From contig CP140192.1 of assembly GCA_037349495.1 (NCBI GenBank), forward strand, positions 1,628,001 to 1,692,000: DNA of 64,000 nt. The letters run 5' to 3'. This document shows, one piece after another, positions 25,778-34,180 of the stretch (positions are counted from its first letter, which is position 1; the number at the start of each line of letters is the position of its first letter). The DNA comes from Lotmaria passim (lineage: Eukaryota; Euglenozoa; Kinetoplastea; Trypanosomatida; Trypanosomatidae). The notes below the pieces were generated by a model, which saw only the letters and a list, made by a program, of their open reading frames with translations, made no database searches and had not been told where the DNA came from. Made by a program: the position numbers and the translations under genes.

Positions 25778-28042
25778 CTAGTCAGCGGGAAACATGAAGG
25801 ACAAGCTGGACGGATGGCCATCGTACTCGCCTGTATTGTCCTCGTCCTCGTGCATAAGGCCGCCCACGTGGCCCATGAAGCAACTCGTCGCGAGATTCAG
25901 CATTGCTGATTCGCCCCGCAGCAGCCCTGGCGGATTCAGCGGCACGCACGGGTCGTCGATGTGGATGCGGCGACAGCTGTCCTTGAACTCCGACACCTCC
26001 TGATCCCACGTCTCGTATGGTTGCTTTGGCGCAGCAAGACGGTAGAGGCGGCGAACAATGTCGAAGAAGCGCACAGACCGGGAGCGGACGGTCGGGTCGG
26101 CGGGTTTGCCGTCCAGCTCCACCACGTCATTAACGTTGACCAGGCCGGAGCACAGATAGGACCACAGCGGCTTCGCAAAGACAACGTCCGACGCCGGGTC
26201 GATGGCGGCGTGGTAGAGTGCAGCGTGGTTAGCGCCGTCGTTCTCGAGAATGCGCGGCCACTCGCAGAGCGCGTAGACGAAGTTGACCTCGTACGCCCCA
26301 AGCGGCGTCGTGCTCGTTGCCAGCAACGACACCGGCGGCGACTTTTCGCTCGGCGAGAAGTGCAGCTTGCCGTCGGCGAAGCTCAGGTCCTCCTCGTTCA
26401 CCAAGCGCACCGGGTATTTCATCCGCTCGCACAGGCCCTGCATGATGGACACCAGCTCGCGCAGCAAGCCGTCCGCCGGGTTGATGTCGGACAAGACAAT
26501 CGTGAAAGCCGTGCGGGGCCCGCGGACGGTCTCCACCATCTTCAGGTAGGCCCCGAAGTCCATGCGGAACTGCGTCGACATGAAGGAGCGCAGCGAGGGG
26601 GTCATCAGACTGATCGCCTGCTTCAGCGGCTCGGCGATGGCGGTCATCTGCACCATCTCCGTCAGCACTCGTGCGTTGCAGAAGTTCACCTTGCCAAGAC
26701 ACCACGCCTCGTCGTGCGGATTCTTAAACGGAATCTCCTCAATCGCGCCGGGCACCGTAGTCACAAACGGGTCCTTGCACGCGTTCATACAGCCATCCGG
26801 TGAGGAGGGAGTGTTCGACTCGACCGGCGAGTCCACGCTAGGGGCACCCTTGTGCAGCGTGTGGAACTTCGCTACATCCTCGGGGTCCGTGGCCACGTTC
26901 GGGTAGAAGGACAGGGCAGCGGCCAGGTGAAACTCGCCCCGCGCGAACTCACGCGCCATCGCCTGAACCCAGGTCAGCGGGATGTCAAAGTAGGTGGCGA
27001 GGGCCTGCAGCAGCACCTCCGGCGTCGCGCCGACCTCGCTCACCACCTCCGCCGCCTCGAAGGGCTTGAAGAGCGCGTCCAGGTCGCGGCACACCTTCGT
27101 CGCAGCCTCCGCGCCCTCCGGCATCGCCGCGTTCAGCGGATTGGTGGGGAGGGAACGGAAAGGCTCGCCCAGGCGGCTGCGGTGGAAAAAGAACTGCAGG
27201 GTGAAACGTAGCACACGCGCCGTCGCGCTCGTCGCGCCAACAAGGGTCTCGGCGGAGCCGCTGCGCATGCCGTAGGCGTGCCACACCCGCCCGCTTGGGA
27301 TGTCGAGCCCCGCGTGGAGGTGGTAGTGGGTGATGTGCGGGTGGTCCGGGTGGTCGAAGGCAGTGGAGCGGTGGTGGATCACCGTGGGCAGCGGGTTGAA
27401 AGGGGCATAGATCTGCTCCCGCGTCGGGGCGTCCGGATAGGAGAGCCAGCCCGTGCACTGCGGCATTGGACTGCCGTCCTCGATCAACCACGTGTTCGTC
27501 TCCTCGTTGTGGTGTAGAGTGGCGTAGCGGGCCACGCAGCGCTCGCCGTTGAGGTAGGATTCGCTGGGGGAGATGAAGGGGCCGAAGTACTCGTTCTGCT
27601 CCGCGATGCCGACGCGGTGGTCGTCGACGTACGAAATGACGCCGACATGGCCCCACGGCGTCAACTCTGGGTGGTAGGGGTAGATGATGATGTCGCCCGG
27701 CTGCGGCCTCTCCGTTGCCGTGCCGTCGTTGCGGTGGTGACGCAGGGCATACTCCTGCCCTGTCTGCACGTCGGTGATGTGGTCCATTTCGTAGATTTCG
27801 CTGGCGCGGCCGCAGCTGTCGAAGATGCAGCCCGTCGTGAGCAGCAGGAAGCGGCGGGCGTATTCGACGCACTGATAGCGGTAGCCCGTGTAGATGAGGT
27901 AATTCACATAGTTGTTCTCGCCACTAAAGTAGCCGTCGTCGCGGTTTGAGCACGCCACCACACCACGGAAGCTGCCCTGCTGCTCGCCATAAGGGAGAAG
28001 CTGCGCGGCGGGCGGCACAGGTACAGCGGCCCCGGAAGACAT
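25778..28042 (-). CDS. Trypanothione synthetase-like protein: amidase domain plus degenerate synthetase domain, 754 aa
   Basis: Starts at the ATG at 28042. The N-terminal half is a CHAP-type amidase like that of E. coli glutathionylspermidine synthetase/amidase. Its nucleophile motif YQCVEYARRF has Cys58, GHVGVI has His132 and AEQN has Glu148, at almost the same numbers as the bacterial enzyme (59, 131, 147). Trypanothione synthetases use this domain to hydrolyse glutathionylspermidine or trypanothione. The C-terminal half keeps only a faint outline of the synthetase: a segment near 506-565 and VVFAKPLW at 620-627 where the family has a VFEPLW-like motif. The conserved GRCG-type ATP-grasp loop that should follow is not visible. 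I infer an active amidase with an inactive or repurposed synthetase domain, probably cytosolic. It resembles the extra 'trypanothione synthetase-like' gene known in Leishmania rather than the main TryS. Confidence 0.8.
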   Translation of the reverse strand: MSSGAAVPVPPAAQLLPYGEQQGSFRGVVACSNRDDGYFSGENNYVNYLIYTGYRYQCVEYARRFLLLTTGCIFDSCGRASEIYEMDHITDVQTGQEYALRHHRNDGTATERPQPGDIIIYPYHPELTPWGHVGVISYVDDHRVGIAEQNEYFGPFISPSESYLNGERCVARYATLHHNEETNTWLIEDGSPMPQCTGWLSYPDAPTREQIYAPFNPLPTVIHHRSTAFDHPDHPHITHYHLHAGLDIPSGRVWHAYGMRSGSAETLVGATSATARVLRFTLQFFFHRSRLGEPFRSLPTNPLNAAMPEGAEAATKVCRDLDALFKPFEAAEVVSEVGATPEVLLQALATYFDIPLTWVQAMAREFARGEFHLAAALSFYPNVATDPEDVAKFHTLHKGAPSVDSPVESNTPSSPDGCMNACKDPFVTTVPGAIEEIPFKNPHDEAWCLGKVNFCNARVLTEMVQMTAIAEPLKQAISLMTPSLRSFMSTQFRMDFGAYLKMVETVRGPRTAFTIVLSDINPADGLLRELVSIMQGLCERMKYPVRLVNEEDLSFADGKLHFSPSEKSPPVSLLATSTTPLGAYEVNFVYALCEWPRILENDGANHAALYHAAIDPASDVVFAKPLWSYLCSGLVNVNDVVELDGKPADPTVRSRSVRFFDIVRRLYRLAAPKQPYETWDQEVSEFKDSCRRIHIDDPCVPLNPPGLLRGESAMLNLATSCFMGHVGGLMHEDEDNTGEYDGHPSSLSFMFPAD

Positions 28043-29538
28043 TTCCCTTTTATATTATCTTGTGCTTTTCTCTTTTCGTACTTGTGCGTGTGTTTTCGGT
28101 TGCCAAATTAGTCGGCCAATACCGTTTAAGCAACGAGGAAAAAAAAAACACGAATTGCAGGTCAGTAAAGCAACAATGCCAGTAATGTTGGTTGTTTTCT
28201 TTTTCTCTCCTTCTTTAACACACAAACACGGAGCGTTTGCGTTCCGACTTCAATAACTAGAAGTAATAGTGCGTAGAGTTTGTCCTCTTCCTCTCACGTT
28301 TTAGAAGCTGTAAACCTGAATCGTATTAAAAATAAAAAACGATCGAAACTAAGCAACGATGGTCTTTGGGTGAAAGGAAAGAGGGAAGAAATCGAGGTTC
28401 TCAAATATTGTCCAGAAAAAAAAGTCGAGGAACGCAAAACCGTCGAGGGCAGCCAGTATTTTTTTTTTTTGAGAAATGAACACTGTCCGGCAAGGGAGAA
28501 AAAAAGTAGTTAGTGAATAATGCTGTTTTCTACACCTCTCAATTGCAGTTTATCGATGTAAAAGGAAAAGAAAAGAAAATAACAAAGAAAAAAAAAAGAT
28601 ATATATATGTATATATATATAATGTTCGTGTGTGTATATATACGCGCCGCAACGATTACAGTGAAAAGCGAAGACTTAAGAAAGAAAGTAAAACAAAAAA
28701 GAAAGAGAGAGGCTCAAACGAAGAGAACGCTCTACGCCTATTCGGACAGACAAGTCTGAGGAGATGTAAAACTGCAAGGGAAAACAGCAAAAAAAAAAAA
28801 AAACAGAAGGAGATTGATAATACCTGCCACAGCAATTTACGATAACATGTGAAAGATGACGGCAATGTTAAGGTGGTGAAGGGAGAATTGTACGAGCAGT
28901 TTACAAGACCAGCAAGCAGGCGAAAAGAAGGATGAGAAAGAGAGTCAAATAGCGAATAAGGAACCGGCTCCCCAGCAAGTAGCATTGGATAGTCGCAGGA
29001 AACACTGTGCAACTACAGCAGGGATGCATCAAAACAACATGTTCACTGAGCATTTCCTTTTACCTTTCACGCACTTCTTTTTTTTTTTTGTGTGTGTGTG
29101 TGCGTGTCTCCATAATGGTGCAAATAAAAGAAGAAAAATCAGCTGAGCCAGCAAGACTCCCTAAAAAGCATGCTGCAATGAAACTCCATACACAACTGTT
29201 CGAGCATAACAGCGAGAAAGCTCATCTCTGGTTATACTAGCTTGCTTTACTCCAGAATTATCATTACTTTTTTATTTATGTGCAAGTGAGTCAGTGCAAA
29301 CACGAAGGCAACACATAAAAACAAAACAGGAACATCTTCAGGAGCAAAGCTGAAGGTAATTAAAAAAAAAAAAAAACTGCTTCACATTGTTTTAACTAAG
29401 CGGCCGTGTCATGCAACTTCCTTCTTTTTTTGGTACATATAGTTTCACGGAAATGAGAACGGAAGTCCAAAAACAGTATGCAAGAATGAGGAGTAATTAG
29501 CCCCATGACACGATGCTGCCGCGATGCTCCGTTTCTCA
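28043..29538. other. Spacer upstream of the trypanothione-synthetase-like gene
   Basis: About 1.5 kb of A-rich spacer. On the sense strand 10 T (28148-28139) precede a C/T-rich region, with the first AG at 28082-28081, a plausible splice acceptor about 40 bases before the ATG. Mixed TA/GT repeats lie near 28598-28645. The stretch 29100-29260 is less repetitive but holds no convincing frame. Confidence 0.6.
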
Positions 29539-32500
29539 CTAAGGCTGCCTGCCTGCACCCCCCGTTGCGCCACTCGATGCGCTGTGGCCGTCCGGCGACG
29601 CCTCGGTGGGAGCGGACAGTTGTGACGGCGCCGGCGGCTGCACCTGCGGTGGTGTGAAGACTAACGAGACGTTGCTGCCGAGCCCGCCGCCCACCGCGCT
29701 GGCGCCACCGGAGGCCGCCGCCGCCTTCGGCTTTGCCGGCATTTCCTCCTCCCCCAGCTTCTGTTTAGAGCGGGACATGAGCAAGCTGGAGAGGTGGCGC
29801 AGCGTCGTCTCCAGCGCCGGGGGCAGGCGACGGTTCTTTGAGTGCACGACAGTAATGTCGCACACACAGGAGAGGATCTCCGCTTTGTGGCGCGTGCGCA
29901 GCTTCTGCAGATTCAGCATCGACTCGAACTCGTTGATGTCAAAGCGGCGGTGGCCCTCGCGAAAGTTGTTGAAGAGGACGACGAGTGGCACACTGTGAAA
30001 GTGCTCTGTGACCTCCTTCAGGTACACGTACGCCTCCCGCAGCGCCTGCCCGTTGAGGACGTCCACGACGAATATGAGGAAGTGCACCTCCTCCATCCGA
30101 CACACATAGTAGCGCCAGTTGCTGCGGAAGCTCTCGCGGCCTCCCAACTCGTTGAGGGCCCAGACCCATTCCTCAAAGGCCACCACGTGCTGCGACATGC
30201 CCACCGTCGCCACCGTCGGCCGCGCCACGCCCTGCATTGAGTTGATGATGAGCGACTTGCCAGTGTTCTCAAGCCCGAAGACGAGGCCGACCCGCCACGC
30301 CAGACGCGCCAGGCGGGCTTCGTGTGGCAGCAGCTTCGTGAGGGCCACCTCGGAGACGCAGGAGAAGTCGTACGCCTCGGTCGGGGCAACCGGGCTGACA
30401 ATGTGCAGCGGAGCCGTGAAGTTCGACCCGGCCGCCAACAGCGGGCTTGTCGACTCCTGCATCGACTGGTGGCGCACGTTGGTGAGGGAAAGTCGGCGGC
30501 GCGACACCGTCGAGTGCAGCGTGACACTGCGTCTGCGCTGCGCACGGCTGGCGTTGCTCGACGTGGACGGCGCGCTGAGCAAGCTCGCCTCCGCGTTGGG
30601 TAGCAAGGCGTTGCCGCTGTTTGTAGCGGCGTGGTCCGTCGTGCGATGGACGTTGCTGGAGATGGAGAGCGGGTCGCCCTCGCATGTCGACCTCCGCCGC
30701 GGAGGCCCGCCTTCGTCCGACGAGGACGGGGGGCTTGGAGAGATCGGCTCGCGTAAGCGGCTCTCCCCCTCCTGCTGCGACGCCTGCGAGGACGACTGCG
30801 ACGTCATCGACACCGACACCTGCTGGAGCGCTTCGTCGATGTACTGCTCGTCCGTCTCGTACTCGCAGAAGTCGCGCAGGAGCTGGCGTGCCTGGCCCCG
30901 GGTCAGCAGTGAGGTCGTCTCGTCGTCGACGGCCCGCACATACATCTGCCGCAGCCTCTGTAAGTTCACAATCAGCACACGCGCCACGTCGTGCTTGCTG
31001 GGCCGCTTGTCCTTGCCAAAAGCGGAGGCGAAGGCTCTGATCGCCTTGAGAATGTCGTCGGAACTGATCTTCAAATCCACGGGAGCACGGCGCTGGGAGT
31101 CGTACACGGCGTTCACCACGCGCTGCATCGTCAACAGCTTGATTTCGGCGCTGCGCTCCTGCGCCACCGCCTCGCCGAAGTCGGCCACCTGCAGTGTCCC
31201 CACAGAGCCGTCGTCGGAGTCGCTGTCAAACTCATCCTCGACCTGCTGATGCAGCGTGTCCGACACGGCGTGCTCCGGCGCGGAGAAGTAGTTCTCGCAC
31301 CAGCTGCCCAGCTTCGCCTCCGCCGCGTACAAGTTGAGGCCGTGGAAGGCGTGGGCGGACGGGCCCCCACGCGCCGCGTTGGCGCCACCGCGGTGGTTGT
31401 GTCCCAGGACGTGCATAAGCCGCGGCGTGTCGTCATCCTTCACGCAGTAGAGCGTGTCGGTCAGCACACCTGCGCGGAGGGAGGGCTCGAAGACGCTCAC
31501 CTTGCTCAAGTGGCCAACAGCCGCGAACGACGCAAAGTTGACGACGACGGTGCTGACACAGGTGCAGAAGACGGTGTAGGGGGAGTTCTCGTCGAGTTGC
31601 ACAATGGCCGTCCCGCTCAGCTGCGACTGCGAGTGCCGCAGCGCTTGTGCTACGTGCTGCAGCCGCGACAGGCACACACCGCGCACGTGGCGGACGAGAT
31701 GGGGCAACTCCTGCACGCTGATCGGCATCTGCAGGTCCGCTGCGGCGCGGAAGAGGTGGTCCCACATGACGACAACCTTCACCTGCTTGTGGAAGATGCT
31801 GTTGAGCTCGGTACGCGCCTGGCTGAGCTGCAACTGCAGGAAGGCGTTGAAGGCGACTTCGTAGAGCTCGTCGCTCAGGACGTCGCCGGTGGCAGAGTGC
31901 TGATCTGAGGAGCAGCGGCGGCACTTTGTAACGAGCAGGAAGGCCGGACGGCAGTGCTGCTCGTAGTCAGGCGTGTGGACGGTGCTGAACGTGGGAGGCG
32001 AGCGGCCCTCCTCGACGGCGCGCTTCTCCAGCTGGATGCACAGCCCGGCGATGTTGTCGCGGATGAGCTTCACGGCGAGGGCCGTGTCCGACGCGCCGCC
32101 GGCTGGCACGCCGGTCGACGTCTGCCGGCTGTGCACGAAGCTCGTCTGCGCACCGGAGAGGCTGGTGCCAGTGGCGCCCGCGCTGGTGCTGCCGGGCGCT
32201 GACCCGTCGTTGGCATTGAGCGTCATCGTCGTGTTCGACCGCCGCTGGAGTCGCGGGGTGGCGTTGCTGCCGTCCCGCCCAAGAGAGCCCGTCTGGTTGG
32301 GAGCGGTGCTCTTGGTGGAGGCCTGCGTGTTGGCCTCCGCGATGAGCCGCTCCACACGCGCCACAGCGTCCTTCACGCTGCTCAGTGCGCCCTCAAAGAA
32401 CGCCGCTGTGACAAAGCGCTGCAGGAAGTCCTCAACTTTGGCGCCATCGCTGACGTGCTGGCCCCACTGGAAGGTGATCCAGCGTCTCTTGGTCGGGGGC

Positions 32501-33351
32501 ACGCCGATGTACTCCTGGATGTCCGCACAGGCCCGCGCGCAGTTTGGCTCCGTTTCAATCCAGCCCTCGATCACCGGGTTGCGGAAGACGTTCGACTGAA
32601 CGAGGCGGAACACCTCGTCCGGCTGCGTGACCACGAAGCTCACACGCTCGGTTTTGCTGCGCAACAGGCACACGTTCAGCGTCATTGTGCGGCTCTCTGG
32701 GTTGTACTTGGGGCCGCGACGTAGTGTCATGGAAGGGTCCTCGGTGACCGCATGGACGTAGAGGATGTAGTTGCGAGGCATGTCGGTTGTGTCGCCGCTG
32801 TAGGCGCGCACGATGGCCGTAACGCTGGCCAGGGCAACGTCGACAGCCTCTGCGACGTACTGCAAGAGCGAGTCCGGCACCTCGGCGAGCAGGCGAGCCG
32901 AGTCGATCGTAATGTTGACCCCGAGACTCTCCGAGACCGTGTTGGCGCGCCGCAGCACCATGCCCAGGACGTTCTTGTGCTTGTTGATCGTGGTGTAGGT
33001 GTCCATAATCCGCGTGATCGCGTTGGACCACTCCTCACGCTCCTCAAAGCTGCTCATGCGAAACTTGATGTCGCGCGGGCCGCGGTTCTGCACAACCATG
33101 ACGAAAAACCGGTTCTGCTTGTCGTCTGCGTAGATGACGTTGCGGATGTCAGACGCGCGGAACACCTGTAGCGGCACGTGCTCCTGATCGTTACGGTACA
33201 CCTCCAGCCGGCAGCTGCGCTCGTTGACGACCCAGAAACGCTTCTTGTAGCCCTTTAAGGACCGTCGTCCACGCCGCTCCATCTGACAGCGGAGGAGTCC
33301 CATGTGCGGCGTGGGCCCGTGCGAGACAAGCTCACTAGTTGTCCGTTCCAT
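29539..33351 (-). CDS. PH domain / ARF-like GTPase fusion protein, about 1,270 aa
   Basis: The open frame begins with GTG at 33372. The first ATG is at 33351 (MERTTSELVSHG) and I use that. Residues about 16-119 form a PH domain (LKGYKKRFWVVNERSCRLEV, then FVMVVQNRGPRDIKF, and the invariant C-terminal helix Trp in EEREEWSNAI). The middle (about 120-1000) is unassigned, with long Ser/Gly/Thr-rich disordered parts near 350-430 and 850-970 and an EF-hand-like helical stretch near 770-850. Residues about 1007-1192 resemble an ARF/ARL GTPase: P-loop GLENTGKS, switch 1 PTVATVG, and WALNELGGRESFRSNWRYY in place of the ARF W-D-x-G-G-Q region. The guanine-specificity motif NKxD is replaced by FNNF. PH domains bind phosphoinositides and ARFs act in membrane traffic or cilia, so I infer a membrane-linked scaffold with a possibly non-cycling GTPase. 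Confidence 0.85.
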   Translation of the reverse strand: MERTTSELVSHGPTPHMGLLRCQMERRGRRSLKGYKKRFWVVNERSCRLEVYRNDQEHVPLQVFRASDIRNVIYADDKQNRFFVMVVQNRGPRDIKFRMSSFEEREEWSNAITRIMDTYTTINKHKNVLGMVLRRANTVSESLGVNITIDSARLLAEVPDSLLQYVAEAVDVALASVTAIVRAYSGDTTDMPRNYILYVHAVTEDPSMTLRRGPKYNPESRTMTLNVCLLRSKTERVSFVVTQPDEVFRLVQSNVFRNPVIEGWIETEPNCARACADIQEYIGVPPTKRRWITFQWGQHVSDGAKVEDFLQRFVTAAFFEGALSSVKDAVARVERLIAEANTQASTKSTAPNQTGSLGRDGSNATPRLQRRSNTTMTLNANDGSAPGSTSAGATGTSLSGAQTSFVHSRQTSTGVPAGGASDTALAVKLIRDNIAGLCIQLEKRAVEEGRSPPTFSTVHTPDYEQHCRPAFLLVTKCRRCSSDQHSATGDVLSDELYEVAFNAFLQLQLSQARTELNSIFHKQVKVVVMWDHLFRAAADLQMPISVQELPHLVRHVRGVCLSRLQHVAQALRHSQSQLSGTAIVQLDENSPYTVFCTCVSTVVVNFASFAAVGHLSKVSVFEPSLRAGVLTDTLYCVKDDDTPRLMHVLGHNHRGGANAARGGPSAHAFHGLNLYAAEAKLGSWCENYFSAPEHAVSDTLHQQVEDEFDSDSDDGSVGTLQVADFGEAVAQERSAEIKLLTMQRVVNAVYDSQRRAPVDLKISSDDILKAIRAFASAFGKDKRPSKHDVARVLIVNLQRLRQMYVRAVDDETTSLLTRGQARQLLRDFCEYETDEQYIDEALQQVSVSMTSQSSSQASQQEGESRLREPISPSPPSSSDEGGPPRRRSTCEGDPLSISSNVHRTTDHAATNSGNALLPNAEASLLSAPSTSSNASRAQRRRSVTLHSTVSRRRLSLTNVRHQSMQESTSPLLAAGSNFTAPLHIVSPVAPTEAYDFSCVSEVALTKLLPHEARLARLAWRVGLVFGLENTGKSLIINSMQGVARPTVATVGMSQHVVAFEEWVWALNELGGRESFRSNWRYYVCRMEEVHFLIFVVDVLNGQALREAYVYLKEVTEHFHSVPLVVLFNNFREGHRRFDINEFESMLNLQKLRTRHKAEILSCVCDITVVHSKNRRLPPALETTLRHLSSLLMSRSKQKLGEEEMPAKPKAAAASGGASAVGGGLGSNVSLVFTPPQVQPPAPSQLSAPTEASPDGHSASSGATGGAGRQP

Positions 33352-34180
33352 CTCCGAGAGCTTCCTTGCCACTTTTTGCTTACTTCTATTATTGCAAATA
33401 GCGTTATAAATGGATACTACGCCAGGACGGTTCAGAATGACTCTTTATCTACGGTCGCGCGTGAGTGTCTATGTGTGTAAATGTATGTGTGTGTATGTGT
33501 ACAGGTAGGGAAAAAAAAAGAAAGTACAAAAAAAAAAAGAAGAACAGAATAGAACCTATACTGCGGGAATTCCGCCCTGCGTCTCTCTACCCTGTGCGAT
33601 TGTGTCGCTGGGAGAATGGAGGTAATGTGCGATGTGCGCGTTCAAGTGCCTGTCGCGTCCACAGCCTCGCGTTGCGGCGCTGAAAACAGCTTTACTGCAC
33701 TTTCCGAACAGCTACACACGTGCACCACTAAACTGTTCAGGAGAGAAAAAGAGAAGAAGAAAAAAAAAAAAGAGCCAAATGCAGGGGCAGGAGGGAGAGC
33801 CAGCACACACAGAAAAGAAAGCCGGTTCAGTTGGCGAAAGTGCAAAAAAAAAAAAAAAAGAAGGAGAGAAAAGGAAAGAAACAGACATTCACGTCGTGCC
33901 CACATGGCGTGTCAGATTAAGCACAAGAGAGAAGGTGGTCATCACGTGTTCCACCATCCCGCAAAAAAAAAAAAGAAAGAGAATAGCGAGCCTTTTCCTA
34001 TTTGGCGATTCTGATGACTTGTCCTGAAGAAAACCAAAGAAGGAGTACTAAGACTGCTTGACTCTACTTTGCTGTTGTTGTTTTCCCTTAAAAATACCAT
34101 TCTTTTGGATTATACGACATAATGATATCCACAAAAAAAAAAAACGAGCAAACAAATAGGAGTGAAAAGGCCATCGGCAT
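33352..34180. other. Spacer between CRN/Clf1 and the PH-GTPase gene
   Basis: About 0.8 kb. It contains A runs on the + strand (33750-33770, 33844-33859, 33962-33973) that are T runs on the sense strand, likely splice and polyadenylation signals, and a degenerate GT tract near 33470-33500. No gene is seen. Confidence 0.6.
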
